Source: Aestuariibacter salexigens DSM 15300 (GTDB lineage Bacteria; Pseudomonadota; Gammaproteobacteria; Enterobacterales; Alteromonadaceae). From it: a DNA stretch of 64,000 nucleotides. Position 1 is the first letter of the stretch, and every line of letters begins with the position of its first letter. Position numbers and translations under genes: made by a program. The DNA is taken from positions 62,001 to 126,000 of the forward strand of contig NZ_KE386852.1 of NCBI RefSeq assembly GCF_000429145.1. The letters are read 5' to 3'. Under the pieces are notes generated by a model. The model was given only the letters and a program-made list of their open reading frames with translations. It did no database searches and was not told the DNA's origin. Shown here in pieces: positions 1-8,797 of the stretch.

Positions 1-2
1 AG

Positions 3-326
3 ACACCCGTCGATGAAAGAGAAGAAGTTCTGACCGCATTAGCATACTTCATAGAACCGCAAGATCTGGTTCCAGATAGAACGCCAATTTTTGGCTATTT
101 AGACGATGCAATAATCACCGAACTTGCTCTTCAGGACATGTCATTAGACTTGGAAGCTTACTCTCAGTTTTGTCATTATCGTGCTGATGAAGAGGAAAAA
201 CATCGGGATATATCCTGGATAAACAGAAGCAGCTGGATAGCACATCAGCGTGAAGAGCTTCGGGCCGAATTGCGAAGAAAAAAATTCAAACGCGTTCGTG
301 AAAGACTATTCGGAAATTTCCTTTGA
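3..326 (+). CDS. DUF1232 (YkvA-like) protein, C-terminal part
   Basis: The reading frame is open from the left edge of the window, so the start lies outside it and 107 codons are visible. The segment ALAYFIEPQDLVPDRTPIFG followed by a short YLDDA stretch is the hallmark of the DUF1232/YkvA family (a hydrophobic stretch, then P-D-L-x-P-D and G-x-L-D-D). The tail after residue 60 is very basic and charged, with many RR and KK pairs, and ends NFL. The family is usually a small membrane-associated protein of unknown biochemical role. The ATG at 138 is internal to the domain and is not the real start. Family call is firm; function is unknown. Confidence 0.75.
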   Translation, partial: TPVDEREEVLTALAYFIEPQDLVPDRTPIFGYLDDAIITELALQDMSLDLEAYSQFCHYRADEEEKHRDISWINRSSWIAHQREELRAELRRKKFKRVRERLFGNFL

Positions 327-746
327 AATTGACGGATTTGACGCAAGTGCATGATGTTAATTAAGAAAGGTTCCCCTGTGTGGACAAGTCAGCCGCGTCA
401 TCCTCTGGCGTATTCGCGCACGGTGATACTTCGAGATTATACTGCTTCGTGAGCGCCCGTTAGGTCAGCATTGAATCTCCGCCTCTTTTCTTTAACAGAC
501 CACCTTTCCTGTTGTGATTAGCAGGAAGTTGTTTTTAGGAGGCTATCAGTTGCACGGTAGCTTGGGCAGGGAGGCCGCTATCAGTAGCAGGGTTTAATTC
601 ATTACCCCTCCCACAATACGAGTCGTGTAGATCTTTGGTGGCTCTATATTTTTTGATGGTATCTTACTGATGTAAAGCACTTTTAGTTAATATTGTACGT
701 AATACATTAGCCTTGCCAATAAAACTCATCAAAAGCGGAGAGACGG
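327..746. other. 420-base gap without a convincing gene
   Basis: No reading frame with coding character was found. It holds a short inverted repeat (TTCCTG at 506-511 with CAGGAA at 522-527, followed by TTGTTTTTAGG), which could be a weak plus-strand terminator. It also holds an imperfect direct repeat: GGAGGCTATCAGT at 538-550 and GGAGGCCGCTATCAGT at 570-585. The last 80 bases are AT-rich and probably contain the promoter of the next gene, but no clear -35/-10 pair was found. Confidence 0.4.
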
Positions 747-1637
747 ATGTCTGACACCCACAAGCGTTCCCTGATAATTCTGACCGTTGCTATGTGTATT
801 GCAGCACTTATCGCCTTGTCAGGTAGTTACGCCAGTCTCGATTTTTTCGGCTACCCACTGTTCTTGGTGGTGGCCCTGCTGGCATTTGTCATCCAGTGGA
901 TGGCGTTTATTCCTGCCTATCTGCTACAAACTGAAAAATTTTACGACCTGACCGGAAGCCTGGCATATTTGAGTGTGGTTGGTCTGGCAATTTTTGCCGT
1001 AGACAAACCCGGTCCACTGTCGATACTACTGGCGACGATAATTGCAATCTGGGCACTGCGACTGGGTAGCTTCTTGTTTATACGTATTCTGGAAGACGGT
1101 ACAGACAGTCGATTTGATGATATCAAACCCGATACATTGAGGTTCTTTTCAACCTGGACGCTACAGGGTTTGTGGGTGGTCGTGACGGCCGGCGCTGCTT
1201 TGGCGGTGATCACCAGCAGCGAACAGACTGGCATTGGCATAGTGACGTGTATCGGACTGGTAATGTGGGTCACAGGCATGCTGTTCGAAGTGGTAGCCGA
1301 CCAGCAAAAACGACGCTTTCGGGCCAACCCGGACAATCGTGGCAAGTTTATTCATACCGGACTGTGGGCTCGTTCACGTCATCCCAATTACTTTGGCGAG
1401 ATCTTGCTATGGCTCGGCGTAGCGGTGATGACTGCACCGGCGTTACAAAGCTGGCAACTGGGCACATTATTCTCACCGGTTTTTGTCTATTTACTGCTTA
1501 CCAAATTGAGCGGTGTACCTATGCTGGAAGCCAAAGCGGATAAGGCGTGGGGAAGCGATGAAGCCTATCTGCGCTACAAAGCCACTACACCGGTTCTGAT
1601 ACCGCGAATTTCATCGTCTGACAAATTTAGCGATTAA
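747..1637 (+). CDS. DUF1295 membrane protein (steroid 5-alpha-reductase C-terminal-like)
   Basis: A 296-residue multi-pass membrane protein with about eight hydrophobic segments (near residues 7-24, 33-57, 70-85, 89-112, 138-157, 163-184, 218-231 and 241-255). The motif GLWARSRHPNYFGE at 205-218, preceded by a basic QQKRRFRANPDNRGKF stretch, is the signature of the DUF1295 family. That family is related to the catalytic half of steroid 5-alpha reductases and isoprenylcysteine methyltransferases, so a reductase or methyltransferase acting on a lipid at the inner membrane is plausible, but the substrate is unknown. The start has a good ribosome site (GGAGAG, 4 bases upstream). Its stop overlaps the stop of the convergent DUF1289 gene by 4 bases. 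Confidence 0.8.
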   Translation: MSDTHKRSLIILTVAMCIAALIALSGSYASLDFFGYPLFLVVALLAFVIQWMAFIPAYLLQTEKFYDLTGSLAYLSVVGLAIFAVDKPGPLSILLATIIAIWALRLGSFLFIRILEDGTDSRFDDIKPDTLRFFSTWTLQGLWVVVTAGAALAVITSSEQTGIGIVTCIGLVMWVTGMLFEVVADQQKRRFRANPDNRGKFIHTGLWARSRHPNYFGEILLWLGVAVMTAPALQSWQLGTLFSPVFVYLLLTKLSGVPMLEAKADKAWGSDEAYLRYKATTPVLIPRISSSDKFSD

Positions 1638-1876
1638 AACAGGCTGCCCTGTTCAGGCGTGTCGGGAGATTCGAGGACAGGGACATTTGCGCGCAATGCA
1701 CGCTTTTTACGTCTGCCGCAGGCAATCACAATTTTGCGTTTTGTGTCATTATCAATCTTGTGCCAGTACAGCCGCTCTTCACGACTCCGGTAGCAGCCTT
1801 TGCAAAAGCCCTTATCATCTGCCTGGCACACGCCGATGCAAGGGCTGGGTAAGTCAAAAAACTCTAACTGATCCAT
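1634..1876 (-). CDS. DUF1289 cysteine-rich small protein
   Basis: An 80-residue protein whose N-terminal half carries SPCIGVCQADDKGFCKGC followed by a YRSREE stretch, with C13, C17, C25 and C28 spaced as in the DUF1289 family, and a fifth cysteine at C53. The cysteine pattern suggests metal or Fe-S binding, but the family has no established function. The C-terminal 25 residues look unstructured. It is convergent with the DUF1295 gene (4-base overlap) and lies on the same strand as mutT and secA, about 100 bases downstream of mutT, so it may share their transcript. Confidence 0.75.
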   Translation of the reverse strand: MDQLEFFDLPSPCIGVCQADDKGFCKGCYRSREERLYWHKIDNDTKRKIVIACGRRKKRALRANVPVLESPDTPEQGSLF

Positions 1877-1979
1877 AATGACTGAACTGGCTGGTGTGCA
1901 CCTGTAAACATGTGAAGTCGCGCAATGAATTGTCAGTGTAGCCAGTTTTTACCGCTCAGACTACTGGCGAAAACATAAA

Positions 1980-2369
1980 CTAATCACGACGCTCAAGCGC
2001 TTCGATAATTTTGACATTCGCAGCGGGAAATTCCTTGGTGCGCAGTTCATCAATTGGGCACCACATGGACTGTTGCCCCTCTCTGCCATGAGGCTCTCCG
2101 TCAAACCTCTCTACTGTGTGCACATTTAGACGGACCTTTTTATCGCCGTAATCATGTTCAATCACAATTAATTCATTATCGCTTCTTACCTTGATACCAA
2201 CTTCTTCATCGAGTTCGCGAGCAAGTGCAGCAGACACCGATTCACCTTGCTCACATTTCCCTCCTGGAAATTCCCATTTGCCACCCTGATGAAGATCATC
2301 TGCGCGCTTAGTAATGAATATCTGCTGATCACGGATAATCACACCAACCGCCACGTCTACGATTTTCAT
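1980..2369 (-). CDS. mutT: MutT-type Nudix hydrolase
   Basis: A 129-residue Nudix protein. The Nudix box runs from G37 to I59 and matches GX5EX7REUXEEXGU with every catalytic position kept (E43, R51, E52, E55, E56, G58). Length and the start MKIVDVAVGVI fit MutT, which hydrolyses 8-oxo-dGTP and so prevents A-to-C transversions. Position right after secA is the same as in E. coli. GAGGAG lies about 11 bases upstream of the ATG. A strong hairpin with a T-run sits between secA and mutT, so mutT is probably expressed from read-through or its own weak promoter. Substrate is inferred from family and position. Confidence 0.88.
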   Translation of the reverse strand: MKIVDVAVGVIIRDQQIFITKRADDLHQGGKWEFPGGKCEQGESVSAALARELDEEVGIKVRSDNELIVIEHDYGDKKVRLNVHTVERFDGEPHGREGQQSMWCPIDELRTKEFPAANVKIIEALERRD

Positions 2370-2395
2370 GTTGCCTTACGCTCCTCAACACATAG

Positions 2396-2424
2396 CATAA
2401 AAAAGGCCGGAAATACCGGCCTTT
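2396..2424 (-). terminator. Rho-independent terminator after secA
   Basis: A perfect 9-bp stem AAAGGCCGG/CCGGCCTTT (2402-2410 and 2416-2424) with a 5-base loop. Read on the minus strand it is followed by a run of six T. It lies between the secA stop and the mutT start and should end, or thin out, transcription of the secA unit. Confidence 0.85.
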
Positions 2425-2443
2425 GATTTTAATTCACAACTTA

Positions 2444-5164
2444 TCAGGTCAGCTTGCCGTGACACTGTTTGTATTTTTTACCAGAGCCACAAGGACATGG
2501 ATCGTTACGACCCACCTTCGGTCCCTGACGCACTGGGGCTGGGCGCCCTTCACCCGGTGCAGTGGCCTGCTCCTGAGGTGACTGGTCCGCCGACTCATGT
2601 TCGTATTGTTTATTACCTGCATCTGCCTGGCGACGTTGCTCTTCCACTTTTTCAACGTCTTCTTCCGCGCGCACCTGTACCTTACTTAAGATACTGATCA
2701 CTTCTACTTTCAGGTTTTCCAGCATTTCGCTGAACAATGCGAATGATTCACGCTTATATTCCTGCTTCGGATTTTTCTGCGCGTAGCCACGTAAATGGAT
2801 CCCCTGACGCAGATGATCCATGGCAGCTAAATGCTCTTTCCAGTGACTGTCCAGATTTTGCAGCATGACCGCTTTCTCGAACTGGCGCAGCACCTCCGGC
2901 CCGACCATTTTTTCTTTTTCCTTGTAGGCATCAACGACACGCTCATGGATGCGTTCACGAAGCGTCTCTTCAAATAGCTTGTCATCGTCGTCAAGCCACT
3001 TCTGAATGGGGAGGTCAAGTAGGAAGTCACCTTTCAGACGCTCTTCCAGGCCGCTCACATCCCACATTTCTTCAAGCGACTGCGGGGGAATGTATTGATC
3101 AATCACACCGCTGACTACGTCTTCGCGGATGGCGTCAATGGCGTCACTAATATCAGATTCATCCAGCAGTTCATTACGCTGCTCGTAAATCACCTTACGT
3201 TGGTCGTTAGCAACATCATCGTATTCAAGCAGCTGTTTACGAATATCAAAATTGCGTGCTTCAACCTTACGCTGCGCGTTCTCGATAGCACGTGTTACCC
3301 ACGGATGTTCGATGGCTTCGCCGCGCTCCATGCCAAGGCGTTTCATCATCGCGCCCATTTTTTCGGACGCAAATATGCGCATCAACGCATCGTCCAGAGA
3401 CAAATAGAAGCGCGATGAACCTGGGTCGCCCTGACGTCCGGAACGACCACGAAGCTGGTTATCGATACGGCGTGACTCATGACGCTCGGTACCTATTATG
3501 TGTAATCCGCCAGCCTCGAGTACCTTATCGTGGTCGATTTTCCAGGCATCTTTGATTTTCTGAATACGCTCTTCGGTTGGCTCCTTCAGCTTTTCAACTT
3601 CAGATTGCCAGTTACCGCCCAACACAATGTCGGTACCACGACCCGCCATATTGGTAGCAATCGTCACTGCACCGGGTTTACCTGCCTGAGCAACAATATC
3701 CGCTTCCTGAGCGTGGAATTTAGCGTTCAATACTTTGTGAGCGATTTTCTGTTTTTTCAATAACGCAGAAAGCAGCTCACTATTTTCAATCGAAATTGTT
3801 CCCACCAGTGTTGGCTGACCGCGCTTAACGCAATCTTGGATATCTTCAATAATCGCCTCGTATTTTTCTTCCGCTGTGAGGTAAATCAGGTCTGCGTGGT
3901 CTTTACGGATCATCGGCTTGTTGGTGGGGATAATGACCGTCTCTAACCCATAGATGTGTTGGAATTCAAACGCTTCGGTATCAGCCGTACCTGTCATCCC
4001 TGCCAGTTTTTCGTATAAGCGGAAATAATTCTGGAAGGTAATCGACGCAAGCGTCTGATTTTCGTTCTGGATTTTGACGCCTTCTTTTGCTTCTACTGCC
4101 TGATGCAGACCTTCTGACCAGCGACGTCCTTCCATTGTACGACCGGTATGTTCGTCAACGATAACTATGTCGCCATCTTTAACGATATAGTCGACGTCCT
4201 TGCTAAATAATTTGTGGGCACGTAATGCCGCATTGACATGATGAAGTAAAGAGATGTTACCGGCTGCAAACAGAGATTCATCAGCAGGCAGAATACCTTC
4301 ACGTTGCAGCACTTCCTCAATATGGATCTGGCCTTTTTCTGTCAGATGTATCTGCTTGGCTTTTTCATCGATAGTGTAGTCACCGTCACCCGGCGCATCT
4401 TCTTCGTCTTCTTTTTCCTGCTGAACCAGTTCAGGAATAATTTTATTGATACGTTTATACAGCTCTGAGCTATCTTCTGCCGCACCTGAGATAATCAGTG
4501 GCGTTCTGGCTTCATCAATTAGAATCGAGTCAACTTCATCCACTACGGCATAATTAAGGGGGCGCTGAACACGGTCCTGGGGACTAAACGCCATATTATC
4601 GCGCAGGTAATCAAAACCGAATTCATTGTTCGTCCCATAGGTAATATCGCATGCATAGGCTTGCTTTTTCTGCTGGTGATTCATACCAGGTATATTGCAG
4701 CCGACGGTCAGACCGAGAAACTCAAACAATGGACGGCTCCAGTCAGCATCGCGCTGGGCCAGATAATCGTTAACGGTAACAACGTGTACGCCTTTGCCGG
4801 ATAAGGCATTGAGGTAGGACGGCAGAGTCGCTGTGAGGGTTTTACCTTCACCTGTTCTCATTTCCGAGATTTTACCCTGATGCAAAACCTGTCCACCGAG
4901 CATCTGTACATCAAAGTGGCGCATCCCAAAAACACGCTTGCTGGCCTCGCGTACAACCGCGAACGCTTCTGGGAGAATATCTTCCAGTGTGCTGCTTTGC
5001 TCAAGTCTGTCACGGAATTCCTGAGTTTTGGCTTTTAGCTGTTCATCACTTAGGGCTTCGTATTCCGGCTCAAATTGATTGATTTGTTCGACTACTTTTC
5101 CCAGTTTTTTCAGCAGTCGGTCATTGCGACTACCGAAAAGCTTTTTCATTAATTTCGAAAACAT
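2444..5164 (-). CDS. secA: Preprotein translocase ATPase SecA
   Basis: 906 residues, the usual length for gammaproteobacterial SecA. SecA is the cytoplasmic motor that drives unfolded preproteins through SecYEG. Visible motifs: Walker A region MRTGEGKT near residue 105, the Walker B/DEAD-like [13 protein letters not shown] near 210, [10 protein letters not shown], the [20 protein letters not shown] helicase motif VI region, and the C-terminal zinc knuckle with C890, C892, C901 and H902 that binds SecB. A disordered acidic and glutamine-rich linker precedes the knuckle. The gene starts about 130 bases after the M23 peptidase gene and a hairpin lies between them. Confidence 0.98.
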   Translation of the reverse strand: MFSKLMKKLFGSRNDRLLKKLGKVVEQINQFEPEYEALSDEQLKAKTQEFRDRLEQSSTLEDILPEAFAVVREASKRVFGMRHFDVQMLGGQVLHQGKISEMRTGEGKTLTATLPSYLNALSGKGVHVVTVNDYLAQRDADWSRPLFEFLGLTVGCNIPGMNHQQKKQAYACDITYGTNNEFGFDYLRDNMAFSPQDRVQRPLNYAVVDEVDSILIDEARTPLIISGAAEDSSELYKRINKIIPELVQQEKEDEEDAPGDGDYTIDEKAKQIHLTEKGQIHIEEVLQREGILPADESLFAAGNISLLHHVNAALRAHKLFSKDVDYIVKDGDIVIVDEHTGRTMEGRRWSEGLHQAVEAKEGVKIQNENQTLASITFQNYFRLYEKLAGMTGTADTEAFEFQHIYGLETVIIPTNKPMIRKDHADLIYLTAEEKYEAIIEDIQDCVKRGQPTLVGTISIENSELLSALLKKQKIAHKVLNAKFHAQEADIVAQAGKPGAVTIATNMAGRGTDIVLGGNWQSEVEKLKEPTEERIQKIKDAWKIDHDKVLEAGGLHIIGTERHESRRIDNQLRGRSGRQGDPGSSRFYLSLDDALMRIFASEKMGAMMKRLGMERGEAIEHPWVTRAIENAQRKVEARNFDIRKQLLEYDDVANDQRKVIYEQRNELLDESDISDAIDAIREDVVSGVIDQYIPPQSLEEMWDVSGLEERLKGDFLLDLPIQKWLDDDDKLFEETLRERIHERVVDAYKEKEKMVGPEVLRQFEKAVMLQNLDSHWKEHLAAMDHLRQGIHLRGYAQKNPKQEYKRESFALFSEMLENLKVEVISILSKVQVRAEEDVEKVEEQRRQADAGNKQYEHESADQSPQEQATAPGEGRPAPVRQGPKVGRNDPCPCGSGKKYKQCHGKLT

Positions 5165-5228
5165 GGATTTACAGCTTCCAACTTTTAGTTTTTAGCCTGC
5201 TGACATCATGTCAGAGACGTTAATTTTA

Positions 5229-5260
5229 AAAACGAAAGAATCGGTCACGCGACCGATTCA
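5229..5260 (-). terminator. Hairpin terminator between the M23 gene and secA
   Basis: A 9-bp perfect stem GAATCGGTC/GACCGATTC (5239-5247 and 5252-5260) with a 4-base loop. On the minus strand it is followed by TTTCGTTTTTAAAA. It separates the M23 peptidase gene from secA, so secA may be transcribed by read-through or from a promoter within 5165-5238. Confidence 0.7.
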
Positions 5261-5310
5261 AATTAATTCTTACAGGAGCATTTATTCAGCGGCCTGCTTA
5301 CGCTGCGCGG

Positions 5311-6180
5311 TTAGTAAACGTAAGGTAACGGATCTTGCTGCTGTCCACGCTGCAACACTTCATAGTGCACATGTGCTCCGGTTGAACGTCCGGTATTGCC
5401 CATCAGCGCGATTTGCTGGCCCTTCGTTACTACATCACCGACTTTCACCGATAGGCTAAGTGCGTGACCGTATCGAGAGACGATGCCATCGCCGTGGTCA
5501 ATCTCAACCATATTACCATAGCCATAGCGTTCACCTGACCAGGTCACCACGCCGGCACCTGTAGCCACAACCGGTTCACCTTCTTCACCTGCGAAATCAA
5601 TGCCTTTGTGCATTGCTGGCTTACCGGTGAAAGGGTCTTTTCTCACCCCATAGTAGGATGACAACCATCCTTGCTTGATCGGGCGCCCTGACACCGACGC
5701 TTCATGGTCTATATGGTGACCAAGCATGATACTTTCAAGCGCCCGCAGCTGTGCCGCTTTACTGTTCATATCAACACGCATCGCCTCAATGCGCGCCAGT
5801 AGCTCATTTTCATCGCCCAATGACAGAGCCTGAGGCTGCGAAAAAGAAAATTCATCACTGTCCAGCTTAGCTTTTTCAACAAGTCGATTGCCCAGCATAT
5901 TGAGCTGCTGCATTTCACCTTCCAGCTCAGCCAGTTTGTAAATCACACCGGCCAATTGTTGTTCAGTGGCCTTTTTTAACACATCGACTTGCTGCTGTTG
6001 CTGTTGCAGGCCGGAGGCGGCAAATTGAATTCTCGCCAAGGTTTCATCTGGAGTATGAGCTGAACGACTGGAGATTAAGGCGAACACGGAGAGCAACACA
6101 GTAGCGCTGAGCAACTGACGAACAGTGACTGTGCGTACAAACCGCACTTTTTTGCCTCTGTATAGTAATGTCAGTCTCAT
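5311..6180 (-). CDS. M23 family metallopeptidase, membrane-anchored
   Basis: 289 residues. A short basic N-terminus is followed by one hydrophobic segment (about residues 22-37), then a glutamine-rich coiled-coil region (about 45-105), then a C-terminal LytM/M23 domain (about 160-289). Zinc ligands are intact: H191 and D195 in HKGIDFAG, and H270/H272 in AHVHYE; H249 is the usual catalytic histidine. The layout is that of periplasmic murein endopeptidases or of their activators; intact ligands favour an active enzyme. It sits between lpxC and secA, the slot that enteric bacteria use for secM, but shows no SecM-like arrest sequence. Exact substrate is unknown. Confidence 0.88.
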   Translation of the reverse strand: MRLTLLYRGKKVRFVRTVTVRQLLSATVLLSVFALISSRSAHTPDETLARIQFAASGLQQQQQQVDVLKKATEQQLAGVIYKLAELEGEMQQLNMLGNRLVEKAKLDSDEFSFSQPQALSLGDENELLARIEAMRVDMNSKAAQLRALESIMLGHHIDHEASVSGRPIKQGWLSSYYGVRKDPFTGKPAMHKGIDFAGEEGEPVVATGAGVVTWSGERYGYGNMVEIDHGDGIVSRYGHALSLSVKVGDVVTKGQQIALMGNTGRSTGAHVHYEVLQRGQQQDPLPYVY

Positions 6181-6281
6181 CCGTTATGCTTCTCTCGTTT
6201 TTCTTTCGCGGCCGATTTTAACGGTACTTTAGCACGTTTGAAAGTCTGGTGAAGGACATCCAAAGCACCTGCTTCAGAAAC

Positions 6282-6305
6282 AAAAAAGCCGCAAACGCGG
6301 CTTTT
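6282..6305 (-). terminator. Rho-independent terminator after lpxC
   Basis: Stem AAAAGCCGC/GCGGCTTTT (6284-6292 and 6297-6305) with a 4-base loop, followed on the minus strand by a run of six T. It lies just past the lpxC stop and ends the lpxC transcript. Confidence 0.85.
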
Positions 6306-6308
6306 CTA

Positions 6309-7220
6309 TCAGGCCATCACTGGCTCAATGAATCTAATGGGTAATTTGTCGTCAGAATCGAAGCTAATGTATTCCCAGCTGTCTGTCTGCTTTAACAACG
6401 CATTCAATAATTTATTGTTCAAGCCATGCCCCGATTTGTAGGCTTTCAGCTCGCCGATAATACTGTGGCCGCCGAGATAAATATCGCCCACCGCATCAAG
6501 GATTTTATGCTTCAGGAACTCGTCATCGTATCGCAAACCTTCCGGATTTAGTACCCGGAATTCGTCCAGCGCGACAGCATTTTCCATGCTTCCACCTAAT
6601 GCCAGATTGTGTGCGTTCATGTACTCAAGGTCCTTCATAAAACCAAATGTACGGGCGCGACTCACTTCATCAACATAAGACGCTGAGCTGAAATCAAGTA
6701 CCATGTGCTGACGAGTCTGACTGATGACCGGATGATCGAAGTCAATCCTAAAATCAACCCGAAAACCGTCGTAAGGCAGAAACTCCGCCCACTTATCGCC
6801 GTCTTCAACGCGTACAGGCTTTTTGACCCTAATGAAACGCTTTTTAGCCGGTAACTCTTCGATGCCGGCTGACTGCAGCAAAAACACAAACGGACTGGCA
6901 CTGCCATCCATGATAGGCAGCTCGTCGCTATCTACTTCAACAATGATGTTGTCAATACCCAATCCGGCAAGCGCTGACGCTAAATGCTCAACGGTCGAAA
7001 TGCTTGCACCCTGCTGATTGGTAATGCAGGTACAAAGCATGGTGTCCCCGACAGCGTTCGCACGCGCAGGGATATCCATATGAGGAACAAGGTCAACACG
7101 CCTAAATACGATTCCCGTATTAGCAGGCGCGGGCCGGAGAGTCATGGTGACCTTTTCCCCTTTATGCAATCCAATCCCAGTTTCCTGGACTGAATGCTTG
7201 ATTGTACGTTGCTTTATCAT
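6309..7220 (-). CDS. lpxC: UDP-3-O-acyl-N-acetylglucosamine deacetylase LpxC
   Basis: 303 residues from the ATG at 7220; the GTG three bases further out is less likely because LpxC proteins begin MIKQRT. LpxC performs the committed step of lipid A synthesis, removing acetate from UDP-3-O-acyl-GlcNAc in a zinc-dependent reaction. The zinc ligands H79 (in [10 protein letters not shown]), H238 and D242 (in HKILDAVGD) and the catalytic H265 all fall at the same residue numbers as in E. coli. It follows ftsZ on the same strand, but with a 300-base gap that includes its own consensus promoter. Confidence 0.97.
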   Translation of the reverse strand: MIKQRTIKHSVQETGIGLHKGEKVTMTLRPAPANTGIVFRRVDLVPHMDIPARANAVGDTMLCTCITNQQGASISTVEHLASALAGLGIDNIIVEVDSDELPIMDGSASPFVFLLQSAGIEELPAKKRFIRVKKPVRVEDGDKWAEFLPYDGFRVDFRIDFDHPVISQTRQHMVLDFSSASYVDEVSRARTFGFMKDLEYMNAHNLALGGSMENAVALDEFRVLNPEGLRYDDEFLKHKILDAVGDIYLGGHSIIGELKAYKSGHGLNNKLLNALLKQTDSWEYISFDSDDKLPIRFIEPVMA

Positions 7221-7265
7221 CACGTTTTAAGCTCAAACAGTGCTCTATCAAAAAAGCGGCCGCAT

Positions 7266-7294
7266 ATTGTAGTAGGTAATCACTAACTTGTCAA
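7266..7294 (-). promoter_or_regulatory. Consensus sigma-70 promoter for lpxC
   Basis: On the minus strand TTGACA (7289-7294) is separated by exactly 17 bases from TACAAT (7266-7271), 46 bases before the lpxC ATG. This is a near-perfect sigma-70 promoter, so lpxC need not depend on read-through from the dcw cluster. Confidence 0.8.
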
Positions 7295-7337
7295 AATACT
7301 GTAACAATACGTTCTTACCTCTAAACACCACTGGTAT

Positions 7338-7402
7338 GACCGGCGGCCGGTGCTCCGGTGACCGGCAGACCGGCGGCCCGCGTTCGGGTGGCCGGCTGAC
7401 CG
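7338..7402. repeat. Two tandem 30-bp GC-rich hairpin units after ftsZ
   Basis: Two abutting 30-base units (7338-7367 and 7368-7397), both starting GACCGGCGGCC, followed by a third partial GACCG. Each can fold as an outer CCGG/CCGG stem, a 3-base internal loop, and an inner 4-bp stem. The inner stem is CCGG/CCGG in the first unit and CCCG/CGGG in the second, so the two arms changed together. No T-run follows. It lies 120-185 bases past the ftsZ stop, in a 304-base gap (7221-7524) that otherwise holds the lpxC promoter and no gene. It may be an mRNA-end structure or a REP-like element. Confidence 0.6.
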
Positions 7403-7524
7403 ATTAAGGACAAGCATCCTGCTTTCATGTCAAACAATGTGTCTCGCGTACAGACCTGAATTGTTGACTATGACCGCACTAGCGCTCAAAGATTCCCTAT
7501 CCCGTAACCGTGGTCAGTGCCGCC

Positions 7525-8694
7525 TCAGTCCGCTTGCTTGCGCAGAAATGCCGGGATATCAAGATATTCCAGATCATTTCCGGGCTGCGCCGCGTCTTCA
7601 ACTTTCAGCGCCTGATTACCGTCTGTTCCACCCGTCGCCGTGGCGCGAGCTTCTTGATTTGGCCTGAGGCTGAATTCCCGCGCACTGGCACTCATACGTG
7701 CACTTTCATTGCTCACCAGTGAGATGTCAGGTTTGCGCTCTTGGCCAATGCCCGTCGCAACCACAGTAACACGCAGATCATCGGTCATTTCCATATCAAT
7801 CACTGTGCCCACTACCACCGTAGCATTTTCAGAGGCAAAGGCTTTCACCGCATTACCGACGGTTTCGAATTCGTCGATGGCAAAATCAGGGCCTGCAGTA
7901 ATATTGACCAGGATGCCCCGTGCGCCTGACAAGTCGATGTCTTCAAGCAGCGGGCAGGCGATAGCCGCTTCGGCTGCTTCTTCAGCACGATCTTCGCCAC
8001 TGGCGGAGCCACTTCCCATCATCGCAGTGCCCATTTCAGACATCACGGTTTTTACGTCCGCAAAGTCAACGTTAATCAAACCTGGGCGTGTGATCAGCTC
8101 AGCAATGCCCTGCACTGCACCCCGCAGTACGTCATTGGCAGCACTGAATGCCTGCAATAGAGGTGTCCCACGTCCCATTACCTTGAGAAGTTTTTCATTT
8201 GGAATGGTGATCAGTGAATCAACATGCTTGGACAGTTCTTCAATGCCCTTGTTTGCAAAATCGGTACGCTTTTTACCTTCAAATGGAAACGGTTTGGTTA
8301 CCACGGCAACGGTCAGAATCCCCATTTCACGAGCAATCTTGGCAACTTCAGGCGCTGCACCGGTTCCGGTACCACCACCCATACCAGCGGTAATAAATAC
8401 CATATCGGCGCCTTCCAGCGACTGGCGAATCGTTTCGCGGTCTTCCTGTGCAGCGTCACGTCCAATATTCGGATCGGCACCTGCACCGAGACCTTTGGTA
8501 ACATTTGAGCCAATCTGCAGTGTGACATTGGCAGATGAACTACGCAGCACCTGAGCATCAGTATTGACGGCGATAAACTCTACCCCTTCAATGCTCTGCG
8601 ATACCATGTGCTCGACAGCGTTACCGCCGCCACCACCGACACCGATGACTTTTATTACGGCTTCTTCGCCGTGACTATCCATTAATTCAAACAT
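7525..8694 (-). CDS. ftsZ: Cell division protein FtsZ
   Basis: 389 residues from the ATG at 8694, chosen because FtsZ proteins start MFE and because GGAGAG lies about 6 bases upstream; a longer frame to 8745 has no homologous residues. FtsZ is the tubulin-like GTPase that forms the Z ring. The glycine-rich GVGGGGGNAV loop and the tubulin signature GGGTGTG (106-112) are intact. The C-terminal peptide LEYLDIPAFLRKQAD, which binds FtsA and ZipA, is preserved after a linker of about 50 residues. It is last of the dcw cluster, 103 bases after ftsA; a TTGACA at 8780-8785 could be a -35 but has no good -10. Confidence 0.98.
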   Translation of the reverse strand: MFELMDSHGEEAVIKVIGVGGGGGNAVEHMVSQSIEGVEFIAVNTDAQVLRSSSANVTLQIGSNVTKGLGAGADPNIGRDAAQEDRETIRQSLEGADMVFITAGMGGGTGTGAAPEVAKIAREMGILTVAVVTKPFPFEGKKRTDFANKGIEELSKHVDSLITIPNEKLLKVMGRGTPLLQAFSAANDVLRGAVQGIAELITRPGLINVDFADVKTVMSEMGTAMMGSGSASGEDRAEEAAEAAIACPLLEDIDLSGARGILVNITAGPDFAIDEFETVGNAVKAFASENATVVVGTVIDMEMTDDLRVTVVATGIGQERKPDISLVSNESARMSASAREFSLRPNQEARATATGGTDGNQALKVEDAAQPGNDLEYLDIPAFLRKQAD

Positions 8695-8797
8695 ACTTAC
8701 TCTCCGGTTTTGTAAGTTATAAAACACAGGCCCGCCGACCTGCATCCCATACTCAAAAATGTTGTTATTCCGTTCGCTGTGTCAAACGAGTAGTGCA

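Noticed and set aside
1172-1543. 123-residue frame inside the DUF1295 gene
   Set aside because: Same strand, different frame, no ribosome site, and the DUF1295 frame carries the conserved motif.
7437-7667. 76-residue plus-strand frame at the ftsZ end
   Set aside because: Overlaps the ftsZ C-terminus on the other strand and has no family match.
7709-8554. 281-residue plus-strand frame opposite ftsZ
   Set aside because: It mirrors the ftsZ coding strand, is rich in serine and alanine from reverse-complement codon bias, and has no domain or ribosome site.
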